Part shown: one piece after another, positions 1 through 7,333 of the stretch
How positions within the stretch are numbered: the first letter of the stretch is position 1
Layout: each line of letters begins with the position of its first letter
Assembly: GCF_025231525.1 (NCBI RefSeq)
Contig: NZ_CP103057.1
Span: 2,986,501 to 3,050,500 of the forward strand
Reading direction: 5' to 3'
Source of the DNA: Sphingomonas endolithica
Lineage (GTDB): Bacteria; Pseudomonadota; Alphaproteobacteria; Sphingomonadales; Sphingomonadaceae
DNA: 64,000 nucleotides
Program-made: the position numbers and the translations under genes
The notes under the pieces: model-generated
What the model was told of the DNA's origin: nothing
Seen by the model: the letters and a program-made list of their open reading frames with translations, nothing else
The model's database searches: none

Positions 1-796
1 GGCCATTGATCTGGTCCAGCGTCGCGCGCGCCCAGGCGCTGGCGCTCTGCGCACCTTTTTCTTCGCCCGTGCCGGGGATCACCGTCGCGCCGTCCATCTC
101 CAACGCAGCGGATGCCATGAGGGTCGGGCTCGTGCTAAGCTGACCGCTTGCCGTCCCCGTTGCTACGCAGGCCCCCCTGTCGAGCTTGGCGGCGAAGCGG
201 CCATAGACCTCGCCCAGCGAGCGCGCCTGGCCGTTCGCATTGAAGAACACCGCGCGATTGGCGCGCGCGGCGGCTGGAAACATGCCCGCCGCCGGTCGAT
301 CGGGGTTGGCCTGCATCGCCCCCAGAAACGATTTCGCGCCGCCCAGTCCCAGGAAGTGCGCCATGTACAGATCGGTGCCGGTGGCATTCCGGCCCAGGCT
401 CGCCTCGATCGCGTCCTTGTTGTCGGATGCATGTTCGGCCGCCATCAGCGAGGCGGCCTGCGGATCGTTGCGCAGCCCCAGGATCGCGCGGCGCATGGTG
501 GGATCGCTCACCGTCATCTTGGCGCCGCTGCTGCCGATGCTGTCGGCGGCCCAGCCCATGCCGTGTTCGGCGCCATGCTGCTTCACCACGCGCAGCCAGC
601 TCTGCTCGATGAACTGGTACAGCCCGGAAGCGCTCGACGTGCCGGCCTTGGCATCGCAGCGCATCCCGCTTTCGATCTGCGCCTGGCCCATCAGATAGGA
701 GAAATCGACGCCGGTCTTCTGCGCCGCCTCGGCGATCGCCGATTGCACGGACGATCCCCTGGCACTCGCGCTGACGGCAAACGGATTGAAGCTCAT
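1..796 (-). CDS. lytic transglycosylase (SLT-like), 3' end outside window
   Basis: At least 265 residues are visible; the C-terminus lies beyond the window edge. Near the N-terminus is a goose-lysozyme-like/SLT pattern: the presumed catalytic Glu in QAQIESGM (about residue 40), followed by SSASGLYQFIEQSW. The family cleaves peptidoglycan glycan strands and produces 1,6-anhydro-muropeptides in the periplasm. No clear signal peptide is seen; the protein begins MSFNPFAVSA, so export could follow another route such as the flagellar pathway, which is inference. A sigma-54 promoter match lies just upstream, and the gene flanks the flagellar island whose own FlgJ has only a rod-binding domain. It is therefore a good candidate for the missing flagellar muramidase. 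It could instead serve pili, like Caulobacter PleA. Confidence 0.8.
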   Translation of the reverse strand, partial: MSFNPFAVSASARGSSVQSAIAEAAQKTGVDFSYLMGQAQIESGMRCDAKAGTSSASGLYQFIEQSWLRVVKQHGAEHGMGWAADSIGSSGAKMTVSDPTMRRAILGLRNDPQAASLMAAEHASDNKDAIEASLGRNATGTDLYMAHFLGLGGAKSFLGAMQANPDRPAAGMFPAAARANRAVFFNANGQARSLGEVYGRFAAKLDRGACVATGTASGQLSTSPTLMASAALEMDGATVIPGTGEEKGAQSASAWARATLDQING

Positions 797-835
797 CGAT
801 CCCCGGCTGATTGACCCTTGTTGCAGGTCACATCA

Positions 836-850
836 GCAAGGCGCGTGCCA
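836..850 (-). promoter_or_regulatory. sigma-54 promoter (-24/-12) for the lytic transglycosylase gene
   Basis: On the minus strand the sequence TGGCACGCGCCTTGC matches the TGGCAC-N5-TTGC consensus exactly. The flanking C and T also fit the extended consensus. It predicts a start point near 824, giving a leader of about 28 nt to the ATG at 796. This is a sequence match only. Confidence 0.75.
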
Positions 851-922
851 GTTGGCCGATGGGCAATGCTAAACCTCGTCATCGCGGACTTGGGTGGTTT
901 GCCCCTCGAATATGCATGTGTA

Positions 923-1000
923 GTTCCCCCGCGAAAGCGGGGGCCCAGGGCCACGAGCACCGGCGTTTGGAACCCTGGGCTCCCGCCTTCGCGGGAGAAC
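923..1000. repeat. palindromic repeat, family A (78 bp)
   Basis: The two arms start GTTCCCCCGCGAAAGCGGGG and end in CGCGGGAGAAC, so the unit folds as a long imperfect hairpin; each arm also contains a small palindrome. A near-identical copy with about 3 differences lies at 29624-29701, and a diverged copy at 62327-62403. It fills most of the non-coding stretch between flgN and the transglycosylase gene. Confidence 0.9.
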
Positions 1001-1063
1001 ATGATGGTTCATGTCTCAGGCGTACAGCCGCGGACCAAGTCCGGATGACGGTCCTCGCTCCGG

Positions 1064-1390
1064 TCAGGCGTAAGCCCGTACCCCGGCAGGACGGTACGGC
1101 GCCCCGGCATCGCCGGTCAAAACCTGCAGCCGGCGGCGAACATTTGCCGCCATCAGGTTCACGTAGATGCGGCACGTTTCGTTCAGCCGGTCGGCCTCAG
1201 CCGCCAACTCGCGGAGGTCCGTCCCCACCGGCGCCGTGCCGAGCGCCGCGACCGCTTCGATCCCGGCCAGCTTGTCCTGCGTCGCACGGTCCAGCGCGAC
1301 GATGTCGTTGGCTTTCAATGCGGCGATCTCGCGGTGCAGCGCGTCGATCACACCGATTAGCGCCTCGCGACGCCCCTCATTCGGGGTCAT
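1064..1390 (-). CDS. flgN: FlgN-like flagellar export chaperone
   Basis: This 108-residue, mainly helical protein follows flgM and overlaps its end by 14 nt. Its size, position and heptad-like composition (IDALHREIAALKAND, LAAEADRLNETCRIYVNLMAANVRRRL) fit the FlgN family. FlgN proteins bind the hook-filament junction proteins FlgK and FlgL in the cytoplasm and hold them ready for the flagellar type III exporter. Both clients are encoded in the divergent operon. FlgN sequences are poorly conserved, so the call rests largely on synteny. Confidence 0.75.
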   Translation of the reverse strand: MTPNEGRREALIGVIDALHREIAALKANDIVALDRATQDKLAGIEAVAALGTAPVGTDLRELAAEADRLNETCRIYVNLMAANVRRRLQVLTGDAGAPYRPAGVRAYA

Positions 1391-1667
1391 GGCGCACCCA
1401 ATCCTTGGTCGCGGCGATCATCTTGTCGGCGATCTTGTCCGGCCGGATGGTGAAGCTGCCCTCGGCAATCGCCTGGCGCAGCTGGGCGACGCGCGCATGG
1501 TCGATCGGCGGCGTGGCGGCGAAGCTGCGCGCGGTGCTGGCGATCGCCGATGGGCTCACACTGTCCAGCGCGGGTTCCTGCGCACGCGTTGCCGCCGGCA
1601 CGATGCGCGGTACCGGCGCTACGCCGCGCTCCGTCTTGATCGGCTTCGCGCCCAGAGGATCCACCAT
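1377..1667 (-). CDS. flgM: FlgM-like anti-sigma-28 factor
   Basis: This small protein of 96 residues has a disordered, Pro/Ala-rich N-terminal half (MVDPLGAKPIKTERG) and a helical C-terminus (VAQLRQAIAEGSFTIRPDKIADKMI). That tail is the FlgM signature, an 'LR..I..G.Y.I....IA..ML' pattern. FlgM holds sigma-28 (FliA) inactive until the hook is complete and is then exported. The ATG at 1667 is preferred over an in-frame ATG at 1688 because GGAAAGGGG lies at good spacing before it. It sits between flgA and flgN, the usual order in many flagellar operons. Confidence 0.85.
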   Translation of the reverse strand: MVDPLGAKPIKTERGVAPVPRIVPAATRAQEPALDSVSPSAIASTARSFAATPPIDHARVAQLRQAIAEGSFTIRPDKIADKMIAATKDWVRHDPE

Positions 1668-1731
1668 GTTCGCCCCTTTCCGGGTCATGCCACGGAAGGA
1701 ATAACGGCGGGGCGCCGCAAAGCTTTAACAT

Positions 1732-2253
1732 TTATTCGCTCCAGCCCGGCAGCGTGGCCCGGCCGGTCTCGACCGCCACGGCCTGCACCGGTGCCTTGGC
1801 GCCCTCGACCTTGACCAGGAAGCGCGCGCCCGGTGCCGCATCGCCCAGCGCCACGCCCTCGCGCGTGATCGAGAAGGACGCTGTGCCCGCCTCGATCGTC
1901 ACCGCGTCGCCACGCCTGATCACCGGTTCCGCGCGCGATGCGACGGCCGCGGCCGCCGACGCGCTGCGCTTTTGCGCACTGGCCGCGACCAGGAGGGGCA
2001 CGAAGATGCGCCATGCCGGGCCCGTGCACGTCACCACCACCGCATCGTGCGTGTCGGAACGCCATGCCAGCGACACCATCGGGCAAGCGGCCAGCTTCAG
2101 CCGGGCATCGACAGCACTGCGCGCGCCGCCCGCCATGGCGGTCCCTTGTCCGGTGAAAGCGGCAACCGCCCGGTCGATAGCCACCGTATCCTGGAACGGT
2201 GCGGCCATGGCCGGCGCGGCGCACAACAAGGCCGGGACGAGCAAGCGGTACAT
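1732..2253 (-). CDS. flgA: FlgA, P-ring assembly chaperone
   Basis: This 173-residue exported protein begins with a signal peptide (MYRLLVPALLCAAPAMA). It ends in an SAF-like C-terminal domain with RRGDAVTIEAGTASFSITREG and an LVKVEGAKAPVQA segment typical of FlgA. FlgA acts in the periplasm and helps FlgI polymerise into the P ring around the rod. An upstream in-frame ATG at 2277 would add eight residues ahead of the signal peptide; the shorter form is preferred. It lies 20 bp downstream of the compact motB-like gene and upstream of flgM. It is short for the family, lacking part of the N-terminal region, as is common in alphaproteobacteria. Confidence 0.85.
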   Translation of the reverse strand: MYRLLVPALLCAAPAMAAPFQDTVAIDRAVAAFTGQGTAMAGGARSAVDARLKLAACPMVSLAWRSDTHDAVVVTCTGPAWRIFVPLLVAASAQKRSASAAAAVASRAEPVIRRGDAVTIEAGTASFSITREGVALGDAAPGARFLVKVEGAKAPVQAVAVETGRATLPGWSE

Positions 2254-2273
2254 GATGGTATCTCCAAGGCAGG

Positions 2274-2783
2274 TCATTGCCGTCCGCCGGCAAAACCGAG
2301 TGTCACGATGACGGAGCGGCCTTTGCCGCCGCTGGCGATCGTCATGCGCTCCGCCGGGATCGCCCCGGCCCGGGCGAGCGCTGCCGCGACGGCGCGCGCG
2401 CGATCGATGGCGAGGATTGTGCCGCTGGTTGTGCCGGGATCGACATCGCGCGCCGAACGATTCGCACCACCGGTGATGGTCAGCGTCACGCGTGGGTCGC
2501 GCGTCGCCTCGCGTGCCCAGGCGACAAGGCCGGCTGACGGCGAGGGCAGGGTGGCAGATCCCGGTGCGAAATTCAGCATCGCTGCCGCTGCCACCGGCAT
2601 TGCCGGCTCGATCGCGGCGCGCACCCCGAACCCGGCGCGTATCCCTTGCGCCAGCGCCTGTCGGTCGAGCGTGATCGCCTGCACGAACACAAAGAAGCCG
2701 ACCAGCAGCAAGGCGAGATCGGCCAGCGTCATCAGCCAGGCCGGGCGCGCCGGCATGTCCTCGGGAAAGTCGTCCGGCGTCAT
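2274..2783 (-). CDS. compact MotB-like stator protein
   Basis: At 169 residues it is much shorter than the normal MotB at the other end of the island (301 aa). It has one membrane segment near residues 16-36 (WLMTLADLALLLVGFFVFVQA), and the Asp in LADLA matches the proton-carrying MotB aspartate. The remainder resembles a reduced OmpA-like domain. The helix with IDRARAVAAALARAGAIPAER is conserved, but the GHTD motif found in most peptidoglycan-binding OmpA domains is replaced by GGAN. It starts in an ATGA overlap with the compact motA-like gene, so the two are very probably translated together. Whether it anchors to peptidoglycan is open. Confidence 0.75.
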   Translation of the reverse strand: MTPDDFPEDMPARPAWLMTLADLALLLVGFFVFVQAITLDRQALAQGIRAGFGVRAAIEPAMPVAAAAMLNFAPGSATLPSPSAGLVAWAREATRDPRVTLTITGGANRSARDVDPGTTSGTILAIDRARAVAAALARAGAIPAERMTIASGGKGRSVIVTLGFAGGRQ

Positions 2784-3442
2784 GCCGCCTGCACCAGCGC
2801 GGCGCGCGGCTGCTCGCGCGCCGCCAGCGCCACTAGGGGCGCTTCCAGCCGCAGCCGCTCCGCCGCTTCGACCCGCGCCAGCCGCTTCAGCCGCGCGGCG
2901 ATCGGTGCGGCGACCAGATTGGCCAGGATCGCGCCATATAAGGTGGCGAGCAGCGCCACCGCCATGGCCGCGCCGATTGCTTGCGCATCGGTCATCCGCG
3001 CGAACATCGCGACCAGCCCGATCAGCGTGCCGACCATGCCCATCGCCGGCGCGACCTCGGCCGCACCGCACCAGATTTCCACCGCCGACAGTTGCCGCTC
3101 GATCCGGTCGCGCCGCTTCTCCCGCAGGATCGTCGCCACCGCGTCAGGCCCCTGGCCATCGACGATCGCCGCCACGGCAGCGGCGACATCCGGATCGCCG
3201 ATCACCGTACGGTCTAGCGCCATCACGCCGTGCCGCCGCGCGATCCTGGCCAGCGTTGCAATCTGTTCGAGCAACGGCGCGGCATCGAACTGCGCATACC
3301 CTATCCCACGGATCGCGCGGATCGCGTTCGCCAGGTCACGCGACGGCGTTCGCAACGCCACCGCGATCGCGGTTCCCCCGCACACGATCGCGGCGGCGGT
3401 GGGGTCGAGGAATGGGGCGAGCGTGGTGAGGGCGGGTGTCAT
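2780..3442 (-). CDS. compact MotA-like stator protein
   Basis: This 220-residue integral membrane protein of the MotA/TolQ/ExbB superfamily has an N-terminal segment (FLDPTAAAIVCGGTAIAVAL), a charged cytoplasmic loop (REKRRDRIERQ) and a C-terminal pair of membrane helices around PAMGMVGTLIGLVAMF and AVALLATLYGAILANLVAAPI. The loop charges and the two prolines are the residues that couple MotA to the rotor. It lies head-to-head with flgB and forms an operon with the compact motB-like gene, flgA, flgM and flgN. The ATG at 3442 is chosen because the upstream in-frame region is repeat sequence. A second, conventional MotA is encoded at 12711. Confidence 0.8.
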   Translation of the reverse strand: MTPALTTLAPFLDPTAAAIVCGGTAIAVALRTPSRDLANAIRAIRGIGYAQFDAAPLLEQIATLARIARRHGVMALDRTVIGDPDVAAAVAAIVDGQGPDAVATILREKRRDRIERQLSAVEIWCGAAEVAPAMGMVGTLIGLVAMFARMTDAQAIGAAMAVALLATLYGAILANLVAAPIAARLKRLARVEAAERLRLEAPLVALAAREQPRAALVQAA

Positions 3443-3454
3443 GCGCGTAGTGTT

Positions 3455-3469
3455 GCAAGCGGCGGGCCA
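3455..3469 (-). promoter_or_regulatory. putative sigma-54 promoter for the compact stator-flgAMN operon
   Basis: On the minus strand TGGCCCGCCGCTTGC differs from TGGCAC-N5-TTGC at one position, with correct spacing and favourable flanks. The predicted start point falls within a base or two of the ATG at 3442, so the message would be nearly leaderless. Confidence 0.5.
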
Positions 3470-3500
3470 GTTGGGGCGGGCGATCACTGGAACATCTTGC

Positions 3501-3600
3501 TCCCCGGCGAAGGCCGGGGCCCAGTAGTGGCGTAAAGAGTAACTGCCGCAACGGATCACCACTGCTCATATCGCTACTGGGCCCCGGCCTTCGCCGGGGA
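3501..3600. repeat. perfect 27-bp inverted repeat
   Basis: The arms at 3501-3527 and 3574-3600 are exact reverse complements (TCCCCGGCGAAGGCCGGGGC, then CCAGTAG) around a 46-bp loop. The element separates the two divergent flagellar promoters and accounts for much of the 357-bp gene-free stretch 3443-3799. It is related to the family A palindromes. Confidence 0.9.
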
Positions 3601-3745
3601 TCTGCTTGCCGGCGATGAGGCGCGTAACGATCAACGACGCAGGCAGCGGCAATCCGGCAAGTTCTGCCGCCCGCCCGGCAATCCCTTGCCGCGCCGCATG
3701 CCGCAAGCTGCACAAAAACCCTCCGCCCACCCGCCATCCGCAAAC

Positions 3746-3760
3746 TGGCACGCCCATTGC
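3746..3760 (+). promoter_or_regulatory. sigma-54 promoter for the flgB operon
   Basis: TGGCACGCCCATTGC is an exact match to TGGCAC-N5-TTGC, preceded by C and followed by T as in the extended consensus. It predicts a start near 3772 and a leader of about 28 nt to flgB. Enhancer sites were not identified. Confidence 0.8.
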
Positions 3761-3799
3761 TACTCCACCGTTGCACAACAGGGTGCGGAGACCGACACG

Positions 3800-4153
3800 G
3801 TGGAAGAGAATACACTTTTCGGCGTTCATGGCGCGGCATTGCAGGTGCGTTCCCAACGCATGGGGCTGCTCGCCTCGAACATCGCGAACGCCGCCACACC
3901 CGGTTTCAAGGCGCGGGATCTGGATTTCCAGGCCGCGCTCCAGGCGGCGGAGGGTCCGGGGGGGTTCTCCGCCACCAACCTGGATGGCGCCCTGCGCTAT
4001 CGCAACCCGATGTCGCCGTCGGTCGACGGCAATACGGTCGAGCTGTCGTCCGAACAGACCGCCTTTGCCGAGAACGCCGTGCAGTATCAGACGACGCTCT
4101 CGTTCCTGAACGGGCGCATCGGCACGCTCACCCGCGCCTTGAAGGGGGAATGA
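3800..4153 (+). CDS. flgB: FlgB, proximal rod protein
   Basis: This 117-residue rod component opens with the typical FlgB N-terminus (VEENTLFGVHGAALQVRSQR) and the rod-hook signature LLASNIANAATPGFKARD. The start is taken as the GTG at 3800, because the family normally begins about five residues before NLFG and a GGAG lies about ten bases upstream. An in-frame ATG at 3686 would add 38 unrelated residues and would lie upstream of the predicted promoter. FlgB forms the innermost rod segment in the periplasm and is secreted by the flagellar exporter. It heads the long rod/hook operon and is followed after one base by flgC. Confidence 0.92.
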   Translation: MEENTLFGVHGAALQVRSQRMGLLASNIANAATPGFKARDLDFQAALQAAEGPGGFSATNLDGALRYRNPMSPSVDGNTVELSSEQTAFAENAVQYQTTLSFLNGRIGTLTRALKGE

Positions 4154-4154
4154 G

Positions 4155-4562
4155 ATGTCGGGACCGCTGACCATCTTCCAGGTCGCCGGCAAGGCGATGT
4201 CGGCGCAGCTCGTGCGCATGAACACGACCGCCTCGAATCTCGCCAATGCCGGCGGCATCGCCTCCAGCGAGGCTGGCGCCTACCGCACGATGAAGCCTGT
4301 CTTCCGCACCGAATTCGATCGCGCCACCGGCCTTGCCACGGTCAACGTCGAGAGCATCGTGACCGCGGGCGAGAGCGCCACCAAGCGCTACGATCCGTCG
4401 CACCCGATGGCCGACAAGGACGGCAACGTCTGGGAATCCGCGGTCGATGAGACGCGCGAGATGGTCGACATGATGGAGACCGCGCGCGGCTACCAAAACA
4501 ATGTCGAGGTGATGCAGACCGCCAAGTCGCTGATCCTCGATACCCTCAAGCTGGGCCGCTAA
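4155..4562 (+). CDS. flgC: FlgC, proximal rod protein
   Basis: A 135-residue rod protein with the N-terminal heptad segment (SAQLVRMNTTASNLANAGG) and the family C-terminus (ETARGYQNNVEVMQTAKSLI). These two helices pack into the coiled D0 layer of the rod. FlgC polymerises with FlgB and FlgF between the export gate and the distal rod. It is nearly contiguous with flgB and is followed after one base by flgD, so translation is probably coupled through the operon. Confidence 0.95.
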   Translation: MSGPLTIFQVAGKAMSAQLVRMNTTASNLANAGGIASSEAGAYRTMKPVFRTEFDRATGLATVNVESIVTAGESATKRYDPSHPMADKDGNVWESAVDETREMVDMMETARGYQNNVEVMQTAKSLILDTLKLGR

Positions 4563-4563
4563 G

Positions 4564-5241
4564 ATGAGCGCATTCGATACCACGCTGAGCAATCTCGGCA
4601 TCAACCGCACCACGACGCCGCCCGTCAGCACCGCGGCCGGCGGCCAGTCGCTCGGGCAGAACGATTTTCTCAAGCTGATGACCGCGCAGCTCAAGAACCA
4701 GGATCCGTTCGCGCCCGTCGACAATACGCAGATGGTCGCACAGATGGCGCAATTCTCCTCGCTCGCCGGCATCACCGAGATGAGCACGACGTTGAAGGGC
4801 ATTGCCGACAAGCTGGGCGGCACCAGCACCGCGGATGCGCTCGCTTATGTCGGCCATACCGTCCTGACCGAAGGGGCAACCGCTTTTGGCCGTGCCTCGG
4901 GCGGCATTGCCGGTGCGGTGGAGCTGGATGGCGATACGACGTCGCTGAACGTCTCCATCTCCGCGGCCGACGGCACAGTGCTGAAGAATGTCCAGCTCGG
5001 CGCGCATGCCAAGGGAACGGTCGAGTTCGATTGGGACGGCAAGACCGACGCCGGCACCGATGCCGGGCCGGGGCCGTTCACCGTCACCGCGATCGCCGGC
5101 AAGGACAATGTCGCGGTCACCAGCCGGACGCTCGTCTGGGCGCCGGTCTCCTCCGTCACCATTCCCGCCACCGGGCCCGCGCAGCTGTCGCTGCCCGGCA
5201 TCGGCACCATTCCCGTCACCGCCGTCCGCCAGGTCGGCTGA
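4564..5241 (+). CDS. flgD: FlgD, hook-cap protein
   Basis: 225 residues. The N-terminal segment NDFLKLMTAQLKNQDPFAPVDNTQ is the FlgD signature, followed by MVAQMAQFSSLAGI. The C-terminal half has the FlgD Ig-like/Tudor layout with a VEFDWDGKTDAGTDAGPGPFT stretch. FlgD sits at the growing hook tip, allows FlgE subunits to fold into place, and is discarded when the hook is finished. It lies between flgC and flgE as expected. Confidence 0.95.
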   Translation: MSAFDTTLSNLGINRTTTPPVSTAAGGQSLGQNDFLKLMTAQLKNQDPFAPVDNTQMVAQMAQFSSLAGITEMSTTLKGIADKLGGTSTADALAYVGHTVLTEGATAFGRASGGIAGAVELDGDTTSLNVSISAADGTVLKNVQLGAHAKGTVEFDWDGKTDAGTDAGPGPFTVTAIAGKDNVAVTSRTLVWAPVSSVTIPATGPAQLSLPGIGTIPVTAVRQVG

Positions 5242-5266
5242 ACCTTTTCTCGCCAGGAGTATCCCC

Positions 5267-6538
5267 ATGTCCTTCTATACCAGCTTGAGCGGCCTGCAGG
5301 CGGCACAGACCGAGATGTCGACCATCTCGCACAACCTCGCCAACGTCTCGACCAACGGCTTCAAGAAGAGCCGCACCGAATTCGCCGATGTGATCGCCTC
5401 CAGCGTCAACCTCAGCCCCACGCACATGGTCGGTTCGGGCACGCTGTTGCTCGCCAACCGCCAGCAATTCGGCCAGGGCAGCTTCATGCAGTCGACCAGT
5501 TCGCTCGATCTGGCGGTGTCCGGCGACGGCTTCTTCGTGGTCAAGCCCGATGCGAATGCGGCGACCGTCAACTTCACGCGCAATGGCGGCTTTTCGGTCG
5601 ATCCAAAGACGCAGAACGTCGTCGATGCGCAGGGGTCCTCGCTGCAGGTCTATCCGGTCGATGCGTCGGGCGAGGTGACCGCCACCGGGCTCGATTCGAC
5701 CATCTCGCTCAAGCTGCCCGAGCGATCGGGCAATGCGATGCCCACCGGCAACGTCAAGCTGGCCGTTAACCTGTCGGCCGGCGCGGGCGTGCCGGCCAAG
5801 GCGACCTTCGACCGTTTTGATCCCACCAGCTACAACCAGTCGGCGCAGACGACGATCTATGACGGTACCGGCAACCCGCTGACCATGACGCAATATTTCA
5901 AGCGCGAAACGCTGCCGACCGGCACGCCGCCGGTCAGCACGTGGAGCGTGCACAGCTTCGTCGGCGACGAGGAATTGACTAGCGGTGGCACTGCCGGCGC
6001 GACGCTCACCTTCAATGCCACGGGCAAGATCACCGCACCCGCGACGCCGATCGCGTTCGACGATTTCACGCCTGCCGGTACCACGGCCACGCAGCGGCTG
6101 ACGCTCGATTTCGGCACCGCCACGACACAGCTGGCGGCCCCCTTCAACGTCGCCTCGCGCACGCAGGACGGCAAGGCGGTCGGGCTGCTGCAGGGCGTCA
6201 CCGTCGGCGCCGACGGCATCGTCAAGGCGAGCTTCTCGAACGGCGACACGCAGGCGCTGGGTAAGGTGGCGCTGGCCAACTTCTCCAATCCCTCGGGCCT
6301 GCGCCAGCTCGGCAATTCCTATTGGGCATCGACCGGCGTGTCGGGCGAGCCGGTCGGCGGAGCGGCGGGCGAAAAGGGCCTCGGCAACCTGATGTCGGGC
6401 ACGATCGAACGCTCGAATGTCGACATCACCGAGGAACTGGTCGGCCTGATAGCCGCGCAGCGCAATTTCCAGGCCAATGCCAAGGCGCTCGATACCGCCA
6501 GCCAGATCTCGCAGACCATCTTCAACATCCGCTCGTAA
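5267..6538 (+). CDS. flgE: FlgE, flagellar hook protein
   Basis: 423 residues. It begins MSFYTSLSGLQAAQTEMSTI with the rod/hook signature HNLANVSTNGFKKS, and ends with the conserved EELVGLIAAQRNFQANAKAL segment. The variable middle forms the outer hook domains. FlgE polymerises into the curved universal joint outside the cell. The ATG at 5267 is preceded by CAGGAG at good spacing; in-frame sequence further upstream belongs to flgD read in another frame. Confidence 0.95.
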   Translation: MSFYTSLSGLQAAQTEMSTISHNLANVSTNGFKKSRTEFADVIASSVNLSPTHMVGSGTLLLANRQQFGQGSFMQSTSSLDLAVSGDGFFVVKPDANAATVNFTRNGGFSVDPKTQNVVDAQGSSLQVYPVDASGEVTATGLDSTISLKLPERSGNAMPTGNVKLAVNLSAGAGVPAKATFDRFDPTSYNQSAQTTIYDGTGNPLTMTQYFKRETLPTGTPPVSTWSVHSFVGDEELTSGGTAGATLTFNATGKITAPATPIAFDDFTPAGTTATQRLTLDFGTATTQLAAPFNVASRTQDGKAVGLLQGVTVGADGIVKASFSNGDTQALGKVALANFSNPSGLRQLGNSYWASTGVSGEPVGGAAGEKGLGNLMSGTIERSNVDITEELVGLIAAQRNFQANAKALDTASQISQTIFNIRS

Positions 6539-6564
6539 TCCACGCGATCGTCGGGACATCCTGA

Positions 6565-7308
6565 ATGGACAAGCTGGTCTACACCGCGGCCTCGGGGCTG
6601 AAGGCGCACATGGCGTCGCAGGCCGCGATCGCCAACAACATGGCGAACGCCTCGACGATCGGCTTCCGCGCCGACCGTGTGGTGTTCGACCGGCTCGACG
6701 TGAAGGGTTCCGGGTTCGACACACGCGCGCCGGCATCCGAGGAAGTGATCGACGCCGATCGCCGCTCCGGCACCGTGATGCAGACCGGCCGACCGCTCGA
6801 CGTCGCGGTCACCGGCGATGCCTGGCTGACCGTGCAGGCGCCCGACGGCCAAGAGGCCTATACCCGCCGCGGTGACCTGCAGGTCACCGACAGCGGCGTG
6901 TTGCAGACCGGCGACGGGTTCCCGGTGATGGGGTCGGGGGGGCCCATCACCATCCCGCCGTCGCAATCGCTGACGATCGCCGGCGACGGCACGATCAGCA
7001 TCGTGCCGGTCGGCGGGGATGCCGCCAACCCGCAGGTGATCGACAAGCTGAAGCTCGTCAGCACCCGCGGCACGCAGACCGTCAAGGGGCTCGACAACCT
7101 GCTGCACGTCAAGGGCGGCGGCGTGCTGCCGGAGGATCTGGACGCCAAGGTGAGCGGCGGCGCGCTGGAGGGATCCAACGTCAACATGACCCAGGCGCTG
7201 GTCGACATGATCGAGAACCAGCGCTCGTACGAGGTGCAGGCCAACCTCCTCAAAGAGGCCAAGACCATGGACGAAAGCGGCGCATCCCTGATGCGCCTGC
7301 CGTCCTGA
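6565..7308 (+). CDS. flgF: FlgF, proximal rod protein
   Basis: 247 residues. The N-terminus MDKLVYTAASGLKAHMASQA with NNMANASTIGFRAD and the C-terminus GSNVNMTQALVDMIENQRSYEVQ identify a FlgF/FlgG-type rod protein. FlgF typically starts with MD(R/K) and lacks the extra residues of FlgG, which is encoded just downstream. It forms part of the rod crossing the periplasm. The gap to flgE is 26 bp, within the same operon. Confidence 0.93.
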   Translation: MDKLVYTAASGLKAHMASQAAIANNMANASTIGFRADRVVFDRLDVKGSGFDTRAPASEEVIDADRRSGTVMQTGRPLDVAVTGDAWLTVQAPDGQEAYTRRGDLQVTDSGVLQTGDGFPVMGSGGPITIPPSQSLTIAGDGTISIVPVGGDAANPQVIDKLKLVSTRGTQTVKGLDNLLHVKGGGVLPEDLDAKVSGGALEGSNVNMTQALVDMIENQRSYEVQANLLKEAKTMDESGASLMRLPS

Positions 7309-7333
7309 TCAACGAGTTTAGGGAGCAACGACC

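Noticed and set aside
240..814. Plus-strand open frames across the left edge gene
   Set aside because: The minus strand encodes a transglycosylase with recognisable catalytic motifs and its own promoter.
5216..6736. 506-codon open frame antisense to flgE and flgF
   Set aside because: Both flagellar genes are clearly real on the plus strand; the reverse frame matches no family and reflects codon bias.
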